Assembly: GCA_916610825.1 (NCBI GenBank)
Contig: OU744452.1
Location: forward strand, 1,895,543-1,959,542
Source: Haliclystus octoradiatus
Lineage: Eukaryota > Cnidaria > Staurozoa > Stauromedusae > Haliclystidae
DNA length: 64,000 bases
Reading direction: 5' to 3'
Each line of letters opens with the position of its first letter. Position 1 is the stretch's first letter. Made by a program: the position numbers and the translations under genes. This document shows, piece by piece, positions 20,809-51,783 of the stretch. The notes under the pieces are model-generated. The model was not told where the DNA came from and did no database searches. It was given only the letters and a program-made list of their open reading frames with translations.

Positions 20809-23800
20809 TCATGGGTCACATGAGTCATCATCTTCATCTGAAATTTCATCTTCATCAGAGCTTAAAGCTAGCTGCTCAACATGAGGCAAGGTATCTCTTG
20901 GCTCATCACCACCTTCACAATACTCAAAGGAAACTGATTCTATGAAAGAGTCGAATAACATAATGGGAAGGTAGGCACTGAATATTTTCTGCAAATCTAT
21001 ACCTTCCCTAGATAGTTTTCTCCTCATTTTTCTTAAAAGTGGAAAAAATATTAAATTGTTTGATGAAAGGAGCAATTTATCCACTATGTCAAGCTGTCTG
21101 ACATAAAAATAGCATGCTGCTGCCAACTCAGTGAACTCAGTGGCTAGCATGCCAATTTCCTCACTAATTCGATGCTCAAGATGAACACCATCCATCAACT
21201 GCCTTTGATGGAAATTGGGACAGTAGAGGGGGGTTCATTTTGACCACCATAAATCGGATTTGAAAGTGACAGCACGTCACTCAGCTGACAATCAGGGGTA
21301 ACACCTAGATCTTTTAATTTGGTCTGGAAACGTTTAAAACGCTTTTTGATTTCAGACGTAACAGCATTTGATGTTGCTCTCAGCTTTTTGTTGATTGCTT
21401 GACCTCCTGAATAATTAATAGCAATTAAAAAATGTACATATGGATGTGTAATATTTGCGATGGAGAAGTATCCATACTTACATTAATTCTGCAGATATAT
21501 TAATATTTAATTGTAAAGCTGAATGCGAATCTCTTAACCGAATGCATATACCTGAAGATAACTTATCGCTGATTGAAAAGAGGACTTTTCTGTCATAAAC
21601 AAGAGTCCTGCAGGCTTCAACCATCTCTTCCTTCTCTCTTTGGCAAATCTTTTTTGTGGTTGAAATGAAATCCGGGCACTCTTTTGACCATCTTTTATGG
21701 ATGCTATGTTTTGCTCCATAGCAACCACAGCCAAAGTCAAGCTTATGTATGGAAGGAAGATGAAAATACAATTAGCAAAACCGAATCAAATATAGGCCTA
21801 CTTTTAAAATCTCAGAATAAGCAAAAGAGCACCTGTCTACTGAATCATTTTCCAAATCAGACGATTCATCATCAGATTCATTGTCAAGTCGTTTTCTGGC
21901 TCTGAAGTAGTAGAAAAGGAATTATTTATTAAAACCGAAATATATAATAAACTCCACACACGTTAATATTATACCTTTGAGCACTCAATTTTTGAAGCTT
22001 TGTCACATATTGCTCTTCCCATTGAATCTTTGCACGTGTAGTTTCTACAACATGAATCATATCATACCGATACATGCAGATAGAAAGAACAGAGGCATCC
22101 CCTATGGAAATAGCCTAACTTTCGTGAACTGTTTGAACTGTCCATGAAAGTTTGAAAAGTTAACACAGTGTTCACGAATTGTTTATGAACTGTCCAAGAG
22201 GTTCACAAACAGTTCATAAACTCAACATCTTTTTCCCAGAGGATCAAACCGCAACTACTATCTACCAAACACATCAGGGTCTGCATTGTCTTCATATCTT
22301 TTCAATACTCTAAATTCCTAGAACATATTGTTCATTGAATTAGTTCTATCCCTATGGGACAATCTTTATCTGTTCTCACATTGAGAAAATGAAAGGAAAC
22401 TTACAAACTAGAAATCTGTGTAATTTATATACAGTATGTCAAAATCAATGGTATGTCAAAATCAATGAGAGAAATAAATTAAAAAATAATAGGCCTACTT
22501 ACTTGTCTGCAGTAAAGACTTTGCCTTCTCTATTTGAATCCATTCCATCACTACCTTACGGCTAACAGTACCAGGAGCTACAATTAAGAGTCAAATGTGG
22601 TAGACTTAAAAATAAAAAATTCTACATAAGAAAATAGCAACATAGATACAAATAATTTGATTATCATCAAACCTGAACTCATTAGCTCTTCCAGATTTTC
22701 ACGATTGGCTGTCTGAAATTTCTCAACTCTACATATTTTTGATACCATAGCAGAACCTAAGCAATTTAGATTGATAAAGGGAATCACATTAAATAATCGC
22801 AGTAATGTTAAAATTAATGCAATATATAAGTAAGCCCCTCTATCCAGTTATCCAAACAATATAAGATAAGGTCCATCTTATCCAAACAACATGTTGAAAA
22901 CTAGAAAACCTTTACACATAGAATCCAACACGAAGATTGATTACCTAATGATTTTCTTTTCTTTTCTGCGTAAGTCAAAATAGCATTATCAAGAAGGCTT
23001 GTTCTATTTTGAGGAGTCGTTTCTTTGGTCATTCTACTAAATTCTGTGAGAAATGACCATAGACGCTCTGCACCTTCATCATCTGTCAAACCAAATCCTT
23101 CTAATCTCCGAGGGCTATATTTAATCTGCATTGAAATACATGACCAAGCATGTCCATGTTACACACTGAATGGCAGAATGACATGTTTAACAACAATAAC
23201 TGAATTAACATCAATATCGGCAATACAGATTACAACACAGCATCATATTGATAGTAGTTAATTAAAAAATATGTTGATAGCTACCTGGCATGAGAGAATA
23301 TGACCATATACATGAAATGCTGGTAAAGCCAACAATGCATTTCCTCTGATCTGTCCATCTCCAGTTCCCTGTAGATATTGTAAACAGGAGTTTCAGATTC
23401 CAAGGAAAAATTCAGTAGAACCAGTATTGGATAGGAATTATAATTGCAATCAGTAGATTAGCACATACATTCAGATGTTTGTCAAGTAAGCATGCAACAT
23501 CATAGATAAACAATGGCTTGACTTCAGTGCCTTGAACTTCCTTAATGAGTTCTTTCAACGCAAATACAGCATAAGCAATCCTTAAAAGTAGTAGAAAAAC
23601 AATATATTGACAAAATAATACTAGGAATACTAGTAGATAGTAATAATACTATAACATTTTCATAGAGACATTCCCGTAACTCTGAATTTCATGTTTTTTA
23701 TTAAACATACCACTTCTTCAATTGATGCATACAATACAGAGATGTTTCAAATAATTAAAATCAAAAATTCAAAATAAAGTTGGCCTATAAAACTAAATAA

Positions 23801-26800
23801 TGAACTGGATATTACGAATGGTAAGCTTTTCTGAACACATATCACAGTCAAACCATGTTATATATTATTGCTTCATTTGTAATTCAGGTAAACATTTTCT
23901 ATTAAACTTGACTGAAATCAAAACCCCATATTTCGTTTTTATTAAGGTTATGTGAAAAAATATTTTCACACAATGAACAGTTTAACATATGTATAGATAC
24001 CAGGTTGCCTGAATAACTGATGATGATGATGAAGTATAAACATTTCATGAACTGTTCATGAACAAGTAGAAATATCATGTTCACAAACCCATGAACCCTT
24101 TTTCTATGTGGGTACACTAGAAATATTATTGACTAAGATTTTGAAATTTGAAAATCTACTGAAAACATACAGAACAGGCTACTGAATTGGGCACTTTTTG
24201 TAGCTTTCACATTTCAAGGTTTCAGTAGTTGTTACAGTAGAACGACAAGAGTTTAGATTTAGGTGTCTGATGAACCTCAGTATGGTTTCAGTACCCGATA
24301 ATATTTCACTATGTTTTCAGTAGGTTTTAAGTAGCGTTTCAGCCTATACTAGATTCATAGTGCATGAAAACAATAAAAATTTACTTTTCTCCACCGTAGC
24401 AACTGTAAAATCTCTTTGGATAGTCATGCCTGCAAACGCTTCCCAGTACACCTTTTTCTGCCAGCTTCAAATTTCTACCTTTGGAGCGGACACTGTTTTC
24501 TACTTCACCAGCATGAAAATTATTGCAATCCTTAAACAATAAACATCATTAAGATACATTTGGTAAGTGAGAGGATAAGGAAATATTGACTTTGATGGCT
24601 TCGCCTAACAGTTGCGTAACAGACAAACAAATAACCTTGACCGATTTCATCGAAGGCTTGGTCAAGTTAACCTTGTAGTCTTCAACAAATGTATCAATAA
24701 CATCCTGCTTAACAAAGAAGCGATGTTCAGCAAGAAGCTCCTCCAAATTACTATGCTGGCCTCTTCGTTTTCTAACTAAGCCAAAACAACCATCAAAACA
24801 CTCGGCCTGAACACCTTTTTTCTGAAATACAATCAAATTAAGATTAAAGGTTATGTTAATACCTTCTGATATTTCAAAACATAAACATATAAGGTGTGTT
24901 GCAAAAAAAACTGAAGGAAAGTATGCATACACATCTAAAATATGACAATATTGAAAGAAAACGTTTACCGGGATAGTGGTAAGTATAACTGAGACATTAC
25001 AATAGCCTACCGTTGGGCAAGCAGGACATTTGGTACCATCATCCAAGTCAGGTGACAAGAAAGCTGGATACAGCATATCCCGACGCCATTGTCTACATAA
25101 TTATAGCATAATATATCAGAAATTTGTCCTGATTGATAAACATAAGCACTCAAATACACAATCAAGGACTAAATAATTTTTCATTCAAATTAGTGCAAAA
25201 CCTATGTCTACAACAAACCGATATTCTGTGAAACATCCACAGAGAATTTTGTAAACATCTGCTTTCTAAAATGAGAAAAGGACAGGACTGATAATTATGG
25301 CTCATTGGGTTCATGATGATTTGAAAAATTATGATATTGGTATAAGTATCATTGTTTTACAACATACATATCCAGCACACCAAGCTGACGTCTTGATTGA
25401 AGTTGCCTCCCAAAATTTTTGGAGGGAAACTTGGCAATCAAGTTGCATGGAGTACAGTGTTTCCATGAAGTCCAGAGAAAAGGAGGTGGTTGGGTGTACA
25501 GGTGTACCAGGCCAATACCCTGCCTTTAATACCTGTACTGCTTCTGAATGACAGGAACAGAAGTACATATCAAATTGGTGTTGATAGCCTAACAAGAAAA
25601 TATGGAACTAAAAAATAGATAGATTGTTGCATCAATCATTCAAGCTGAATGTTCAAGTAATCAAGCAATAGTACATGCATGCAAAATAAGATATTAATGG
25701 ATTGAAAATCACCTAGGCTATCTACTAAGACAAGCCGTCTTGAGGAAGTATCTGATATGCATTCACTTGAATGATCAAGCTGATCAGCAACTTTGATCTG
25801 ACCAGTCATTCTCACAGGAATATACTAATTTTCCTGAAAAATTAAAATTGATTAATATACAAATGGGCTAGTAGATAGCCTACAAAACTGATTACGTAAA
25901 ACATTGACACCAATTATTTTATGTGTATTTAAATAGCATGTAACTCCATGTCAATGAAATGTTGGCAATCATGGCATATTGTAGAATACTAACAAGGGAA
26001 ATTCAATTTCTAGACTTGAGGATTAACCAATTATCAGGTTCAACTTAATGATTTAAAATGGCAAGCATTTCCCTGCTTTTTATTGAAAGAAAGTGCTTCA
26101 AGTAGTGAAATAATAGAATAGGCTAATACAATATACCTAATTATAAAACAGGCAGTTCTATTGATTATTGTATCAATGAATGTTTACCTTGTAAACCTCA
26201 ACACGATGATGAAACAGTGTAGGACAATGAGATGCTTTCATGCAATCCACACAGAAATGTTGCAATGGTGAACAAGAAAGGCATCTCATTGCCATCTGCA
26301 TGATGTCAATTGAACAAAGGCAGCATTTTGTTGGACCAAGATCAAGTGCACTTGAGCCTATAGCAAGCAGCTCCTTCGAAATGTCTGCCCAATTTGATGA
26401 CATCACATAACGTCGGTTGATCCACTCTGTTGATTGGGATGCTTCATTCGATTGTGCTGGTAGTGATTGCTGCTGCAGTAGGGGTGGCGATGGTGGTGGA
26501 GAGAGGGTTTGAGGTGATAAACCACAGTCCGCAATCTCAAATTCATCTTGCAGCGTAGAGGGCAACAAATCTTTCCTGCCTTCCTGATCAAGCTTCTGTG
26601 GGCATGCTTTCTTGAATTTTTCCTCGGATGGATAACTTATTTGTCTAATTGGTATATATAAGCAAATAAGAAAATATAATGTTGATACACAAGTACAAAA
26701 TCATTTTTAGAAGGACGGATATTGCAGTCTAGATTAAACAATTAGAATAAATATAGGCTACTAATGATAGGAATTGATAAGTATGGGCCTACTTTATTGA

Positions 26801-27278
26801 CAGAGGGATGACATAATAAAGAAATTCCAATACAGCCATTCCATGGTTGATTTCGTTGACAACTAACAGTATGTCTACAAATACTATAGACTTGAGACCA
26901 TTACTACTCATTGTAACTCAAATGGATCATCAAATTAGCCCATCATAAAGTTATTGATCAATGGCATCAATTTACTTGTTAATTAGGTCGATTCTTTGAC
27001 CAAATCTCTTTAGCTTCGGACAGTAGCTAGTTGGTAACAGAACGGTATTCATAAAAAAGATCAAGCTATATTATCTGGTGGGGCTATCTATGTTTATTAT
27101 ATGCTAGATGTTCAAGGCTAAAGAATTTTCAAAACAATAACATTACAAATTCACGATCAGTTCAATAATCAAACAATATAAATTTCACTTACTTTTTATA
27201 AAATCTTCGCGTTTTTGGATTATACCCGGTCGTGAATATCTTTATAGGAAGAGGTTTACATTTTTTAGGTTTTGTCAT
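20809..27278 (-). CDS. KDZ (Kyakuja-Dileera-Zisupton) transposase, 17 exons, one frameshift
   Basis: Exons on the minus strand: 27278-27193, 26644-26188, 25824-25713, 25591-25368, 25265-25219, 25092-25011, 24821-24672, 24530-24385, 23580-23469, 23368-23285, 23125-22945, 22756-22673, 22577-22503, 22044-21975, 21901-21841, 21741-21552, 21406-20809. All borders are GT-AG and the phases agree. Exon 15 has a second possible donor after 21833, but 21841 keeps the frame of exon 16. Family marks: a CxC-type cysteine/histidine cluster in exon 2 (CCLCSIDI ... HFCVDCMKASHCPTLFHH), the GYWPGTPVHPTTSFSLD block (exon 4), EYRQWRRD and CPACPT (exons 5-6), DGCFGLVRKRR (exon 7), CRHDYP (exon 8), FIYDVACLLDKHL (exon 9), HVYGHILSCQ (exon 10), GFGLTDDEGAERLWS (exon 11) and an acidic tail. 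The exon lengths sum to 2759 nt, one short of 920 codons. The deficit maps to the six-G run at 21228-21233 in the last exon. It may be a working transposase with a sequencing error, a fresh null, or a domesticated gene. Confidence 0.88.
22100..22235. repeat. GTTCATGAAC-type repeats in a KDZ intron
   Basis: Between exons 13 and 14 of the KDZ gene, words such as GTGAACTGTTTGAACTGTCCATG, TTCACGAATTG and GTTCACAAACAGTTCATAAAC repeat. They belong to the same degenerate palindrome family as 5900-6372. A smaller cluster sits at 24045-24095 in another KDZ intron. Confidence 0.5.
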
Positions 27279-27499
27279 TACAATAAATTAATTGACCAAA
27301 CAAATGATAATACAGAGGCTCTCTCTGACTAAAATCGTTCTGTGCAGCTTTCACATGCTCCGCCATTACTGATTTGGCGGGAAAGCTGTTGAATGATCTG
27401 TTTGTAATTCTCCTAACCTTGATAGCTAAAGTAGGCTCAAGTCAACTGTTCCTTTCAATTGATTTGATAACCCATTTCATTTGATTTAGATGGATGATT

Positions 27500-27740
27500 A
27501 AGGGGAGGAACGGGTGAAGAAAACGTCAGGCATTGATTCCTGAGCAATCATAGTCATTAAGATAGCTAGGAGGTTGTCGATTACGTTGAGGACGTATATC
27601 ATTACTAACATTATTATTACTATTATTATCATCATCATTATCATCATCTGAAGATTCATCGAATTGTACACCAGGTTCAACATCATCGACATTATCATCG
27701 TCAATGTCTGAATTGTCTAGATGGCGATGATATTTTTATG
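27500..27740 (-). pseudogene. LTR-retrotransposon pol C-terminal fragment
   Basis: On the minus strand, an acidic stretch (DSDIDDD... and a D/N-rich run) is followed by RPQRNRQPPSYLNDYDC and a stop. R-R-RQPP--(L/W)-DY is the usual extreme C-terminus of integrase-bearing LTR retroelement polyproteins. Nothing else of such an element is next to it. Confidence 0.4.
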
Positions 27741-28050
27741 ATATTGGGCCACTAAACATTCATGAGCCGTTCATGCACCGTTACGTTCATGAGTTGTCTC
27801 GCAATTTGATTGGTTGGTCCATTTGTTTGGAAATCCTAGGATAGACACTTTCAAAACGTTTTGTCAAAAAATTGACGATAAAATTTTGTCAAAGCTGAAG
27901 AAGTAAAGAAAACTACAACGTATTATACTATTATTAAAGAAATAAGATCAACAAAAGCTGTCTCTAGTTAAGAAAGAATGACATTGTGCGAAGTGCTCAT
28001 TTAATACAAGGACAATAGTAAGTAAAACCATTGAATTTTAAATCAATAAT
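27730..28050 (-). repeat. Dispersed repeat (family copy 2)
   Basis: Reverse-complement relative of 7450-8125, sharing the TCCTAGGATTTCC and CCAACCAATCAAATTGC blocks and the adjoining GTTCATG words. It lies just upstream of the KDZ transposase start. Confidence 0.6.
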
Positions 28051-28145
28051 TCGAGATTCGAAAAACCTTCTGTTCGGCAAGATAAACAAACTTGGTTCTG
28101 TGTAAACATTTAAAAAAGGTTACCATACGCCTGAAAGTGATTATA

Positions 28146-28265
28146 TTCATATTTACTACACTGGGATAGTTGGGAGACACAGGTGAAGTGTTGACAGCAC
28201 TCGCCTCGGCGGCTCAATCTTTCAACACTTTACTCGCATTCCTTGTGTAGTAAATATGAATACAA
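28146..28265. repeat. Short inverted repeat, about 120 bp
   Basis: TATTCATATTTACTACAC at the left is mirrored by GTGTAGTAAATATGAATA at the right, around a GC-richer loop. The right flank (AATACAAACACAGCAAGTG) resembles sequence near 7485, so it may be part of the dispersed repeat family. Confidence 0.5.
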
Positions 28266-28295
28266 ACACAGCAAGTGTGTGGTAAACCCTTATTC

Positions 28296-28355
28296 AAGAC
28301 GGATGTTAGCACGTTGGACCTCAGTACGCAAGGTCTTACGTTGAATCCCTGGTAA
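28296..28355 (+). repeat. tRNA-like segment, possible SINE head
   Basis: TTAGCACGTTGG fits an internal A box and GTTGAATCCC fits a B box, about 30 bp apart. This is the spacing of a tRNA-derived pol III promoter. No clean cloverleaf was drawn, so I call it a tRNA-derived repeat rather than a gene. Confidence 0.3.
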
Positions 28356-28463
28356 AAGCACTTTTGCATCAAGAAAGGCATCCATCCAAAAAATATATTA
28401 CAGATACAAATCAATTAACAACCTTGAAAAACAGCTACAACCTTTTATTGATACCCTACTTAC

Positions 28464-47536
<19,073 letters not shown>

Positions 47537-48730
47537 GGTTAGCAACAAAATTGGCAGTTGATGCTAGCAATGTATTCACATTTGACAAGTTGACTTTCGA
47601 TGAATGGTTTTCACAGAGTCTCTTTCAGAGACAGGCCAGACATGGCAGAGCATAGATACCGCTAATCTTTGTGGTACTATATGACTAAAATTTTGATTTA
47701 TAAAAGCAATTATCCATTCATATGAATGCTATTTGAGCATATAAAATCTCAGTTGTTATAGAAAATAGGTCTACCGTCTATGCAACAACCGAGTTCAGGT
47801 TATCAAAGTGCACAGAATTGACGCCATTATGACACCGATCTGAGGCCCAGTAATGATGGAATCTGATCGCATGATTTTCATTTTTGAGATAATTAGCCTG
47901 CAACCTGCATGAAGCCAGAAGGAGAGAAGTTCTGTCTAAATGTTCTGTTGATATTGTAGTTGTATTCTTCAAATATAGAACTAGGAATAATTTATAATGA
48001 TCCATCAAGACTTCTAGATTGACTAAAATGAGTAATCTGTTTAGTATTTCTTGGCGTTTTGGTCGCCATGTTTGCCAATTGAAGCGCATTCATTTCCAAT
48101 TCTGCAAACACGATGGAAGCAGTAGAGGATTAAGGTAGGTAGGCCAAGGCCTGCAGTGAATACCATACAAGTAAAAAGATTAGAAAACCAACATCTTCTT
48201 TCTAAGAATATCTCAGTGATAAATTAGAAACAAGTATGAGGATGAGGATGATGCTAGCTTATTTCCCAGTTTGCAGAGTATGGCAGCTGCGCACCCCAGT
48301 AGCAGTAATGTAATTGTGTGGAAGAACCCTTACGGGTCCTTACATAGGATACTCTCATAATCCATAGTCCAGTTCCGAAGCATATCTCTCTATCAACACG
48401 ATTAACCAACTTTATTTGAAGAAAAACTTCGTTTGACTGCCATTTTTTCAATTAAATTTATGCTTGCGTACAAAAATTAGTAATGTAACTTCATTATAAG
48501 AATGTCACACTGCAATATATGCCCACAAAGTTATGACCTGATAAGTATTTACTAAAATGATTGTTCACAGACTGGGTTGACCTGATATAGCTTGATTGAA
48601 GTGATCATGATGTATTTATGTATTTATTGATGCAGATCACACGATCTGTGGAATGCTAGCTGGTGATGTCAGTGTTTCCTAATCTTATCAGCCCCACCAC
48701 CCCATAGAATTGTGGTCTTTTCAGGGAGGC
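47537..48730. other. Region upstream of LETM1; possible promoter
   Basis: If exon 1 is right, the LETM1 promoter lies here. A 103-codon minus frame at 48089-47778 and a nested shorter one lack family resemblance. GCCATNATGGCG-like words occur near 47820, which could bind a YY1-like factor, but this is speculation. Confidence 0.3.
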
Positions 48731-49219
48731 TTTAAAGTGCACATGACACCAAAAAATTTTATTCTGGAATCAAGTAGCCCATGCAAAATAAATAGGAATG
48801 GTGGCAATAATTTTTCGATTTGGACTCTTATAAGCGGAGATATTTAATTTTGAAAGTACCATATTTCAGAAATTGTGCTCCTTCGAAAGTCGGAACTCAT
48901 GCCGGAATGACAAGAAAGCCCACTATGGAAAAATAACGAAGTCTAGACTTCAAAAAATTGTAACTTTTTTCTCGCAAAAAAGAAATTGTCCACTTTCCAG
49001 AACAGATATGCCCATATCTTCGGGACACCCTGTTGGCCATATATGACTGAAATTGAACGTAAAATGTAGAGTTTAGAAAGGTTTTATTAGACTTCGATGG
49101 AGTTTTTCTGTCAAAAAGGTGTTAAAACACTAGATTAACGCATGTTATGCATCAAGGTGTTGACTACTAAAACAGCGGCAAAACGCTTTGTATTCACTTC
49201 GCCGCGGATGATGATCTAA

Positions 49220-49915
49220 AGCCTGGTTCCCATATAGCAAATTTGCCGGCGACACTGTCTGCGATCGTGACGGCGGTAGGGCCGGCGGTAGAGCCGGCGG
49301 TAGAGCCGGCGATGAACCGCAGGCTACCGGGGGCATGCCGGCGCTGAACGCAGGCTACTGCAGCCGCACCGGCGACAATCTGAATAGATGAAGTTGCCCT
49401 GATCAATTGTCTCTTTTACAAATTATATAGTAGCATGCAAGGTATTTTATCACGTTCTACTATATTTTAGTTATATACACTTTATTAATCATTAATTAAT
49501 CATAATACAGTACATTCAGTATTTCAGCATAATTTAGTGTATTTTATCGTAATTTAATATGCAGATTAATAATATCATTATAAATATTATATCATTTTAA
49601 TTTAATATTGGCGGGAAACAAACCCGCGTTTTTTGTCAACTGATTTCATTGGATAATGTTGACCATGTGATGTATCGTTTAACAATAGTATCCATTAAAT
49701 GCTTACGGCGGATGTCGGGGTTTTTGATATGCTGGTTTACAGAAACCGCAAAAGTTGAACCAGTTCAACTTTTGAGACAGTCGCAGCCAACGTTACGGCT
49801 TCCGGTAGAACAATAGCCTGAAAGGTGATAATTTACTGACGATTCGTCGCCGGCCCTACCGCCGGCATCATCGCAGGCAGTGTCGCCGGCAAATTTGCTA
49901 TATGGGAACCAGGCT
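49220..49915. mobile_element. Nested PIF/Harbinger-like element, GC-rich ends, TSD TAA
   Basis: Inverted ends AGCCTGGTTCCCATATAGCA continue through AAATTTGCCGGCGACACTG for about 45 bp, flanked by TAA on both sides (49217-49219, 49916-49918). A 3-bp T-A-A duplication fits PIF/Harbinger. Next to the left end GTAGAGCCGGCG is repeated three times in tandem. The interior is AT-rich and non-coding. Confidence 0.75.
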
Positions 49916-50331
49916 TAAACATCTATAAAATTAAAAAAAATTCATTGCGCTATTTTGGTCGATCTCCCGCAGCTTAACGTCAGTGCTTCACTGATTTGTT
50001 AGCTTCAATCTCAATGATTGGCTACTAAAAACGATTGCATGACCCCCTGTTTGCCTTGCAGCAGACGCGTTTCTTCAACAAATACACAATTACAGAAAGA
50101 TGAATTCGACACACGCAATGTGTTTAATATCATACCTTAATCTAGTTTTATATTCGACGGACAACGGTTGTTGTCGACTTCTTCACAAAGCCATCCTGTC
50201 TAAGAATTATATTTAATCAATGAATTTAATATGCTGGAGATGTTTTTATCTGATATATAAAATACAATATTATATCACAAAAGACTTAATATATTGACGA
50301 CACAGAGAGGTGCCTTATATTCGGGGAAAGA

Positions 50332-50436
50332 TAGCCTGCTCGCAGACTCACTGTCAAAATGTAAATTTGGTAAACAGTAAATTTGGTCTACTGTTTACCA
50401 AATTTACATTTTGACAGTGAGTCTGCGAGCAGGCTA
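50332..50436. mobile_element. Nested 105-bp perfect hairpin MITE with 9-bp TSD
   Basis: Two exact 48-bp inverted repeats (TAGCCTGCTCGCAGACTCAC at the end) surround a 9-bp spacer. Flanks GGGGAAAGA (50323-50331 and 50437-50445) are identical. The opposite arm of the big palindrome keeps the empty site as one uninterrupted copy (near 50955-50970). A 9-bp duplication is the usual length for Mutator-like elements. Confidence 0.9.
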
Positions 50437-51783
50437 GGGGAAAGATGGATATAATAATTCACTGAAACTAAAACATTTTGTACAATTTGGACACACATAT
50501 GGACAGTTTTACATTAATTTTGGCTTTCAAATCAACTTCATTGTTCAAGTAGTTTCCATTTTATGTTGACGAAGACTAGGTGTTATTCGTGAAATTATAC
50601 AGTACAGTAACAAATCATATGATATTGCATTGTTTTTCGTTTCGAGCACTTCAGTGAGTGAATTATCGCTACAGATACACATGGCGAGTAGAACCGCCTT
50701 CAATGTCTGCATTATATTTACCTTGACCCTGAAATAATTCGAGTGTGCCCAGTGCATATCAGCACGCGAGTGTTGTTCAAGCAGAATCAAATCATGACGA
50801 TCATCACGAATAACATTTAGCCTTCGTCAACATAAAATGTAAATTACTTGAACAATGAAGTTGATTTGAAAGCCAAAATTAATGTAAAACTGTTCATATG
50901 TGTGTCCAAACTGTACAAAATGTTTTAGTTTCAGTGAATTATTATATCCATCTTTCCCCGAATATAAGACACCTCTCTGTGTCGTCAATATATTAAGTCT
51001 TTTGTGATATAATATTGTATTTTATATATCAGATAAAAACATCTCCAGCATATTAAATTCATTGATTAAATATAATTCTTAGACAGGATGGCTTTGTGAA
51101 GAAGTCGACAACAACCGTTGTCCGTCGAATATAAAACTAGATTAAGGTATGATATTAAACACATTGCGTGTGTCGATTTCATCTTTCTGTAATTGTGTTT
51201 TTGTTGAAGAAACGCGTCTGCTGAAAGGCAAACAGGGGGTCATGCAATGGCTTTTAATAGCCAATCATTGAGATTGAAGCTAACAAATCAGTGAAGCACT
51301 GACGATCCGCGGCGAAGTGAATACAAAGCGTTTTGCCGCTGTTTTAGTAGTCAACACCTTGATGCATAACATGCGTTAATCCAGTGTTTTAACACCTTTT
51401 TGACAGAAAAACTCCATCGAAGTCTAATAAAACCTTTCTAAACTCTACATTTTACGTTCAATTTCAGTCATATATGGCCAACAAGGTGTCCCGAAGATAT
51501 GGGCATATCTGTTCTGGAAAGTGGACAATTTCTTTTTTGCGAGAAAAAAGTTACGATTTTTTCAAGTCTAGACTTGGTTATTTTTCCATAGTGGGCTCTC
51601 TTGTCATTCCGGAATGAGTTCCGACTTTCGAAGGAGCACAATTTCTGAAATATGGTACTTTCAAAATTAAATATCTCCGCTTATAAGGCTCCAAATCGAA
51701 AAATTATTGCCGCCATTCCTATTTATTTTGCATGGGCTACTTGATTCCGGAATAAAATTTTTTGGTGTCATGTGCACTTTAAG

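Larger units (their letters stand above)
48731..51783. mobile_element. 3 kb palindromic element, arms about 1 kb
   Basis: TTAAAGTGCACATGACACC at 48731 is mirrored at 51783, and the match continues inward almost without a break to about 50575 / 50815, leaving a loop of about 240 bp. Left-arm length is inflated by two nested insertions (49220-49915 and 50332-50436). Near 49916-49990 the left arm also has about 70 bp that the right arm lacks. The ends carry TTAA, consistent with, but not proof of, a TTAA target as used by piggyBac-type elements. No transposase ORF. Arms differ at scattered bases. Confidence 0.88.

Noticed and set aside
27498-27704. Met/Ile-rich minus ORF
   Set aside because: It is a shadow of the D/N-rich frame that carries the pol C-terminal motif.
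49145-49406. ORFs with PALPPALPPALPP-type repeats
   Set aside because: They only translate the tandem GTAGAGCCGGCG repeat of the nested element.
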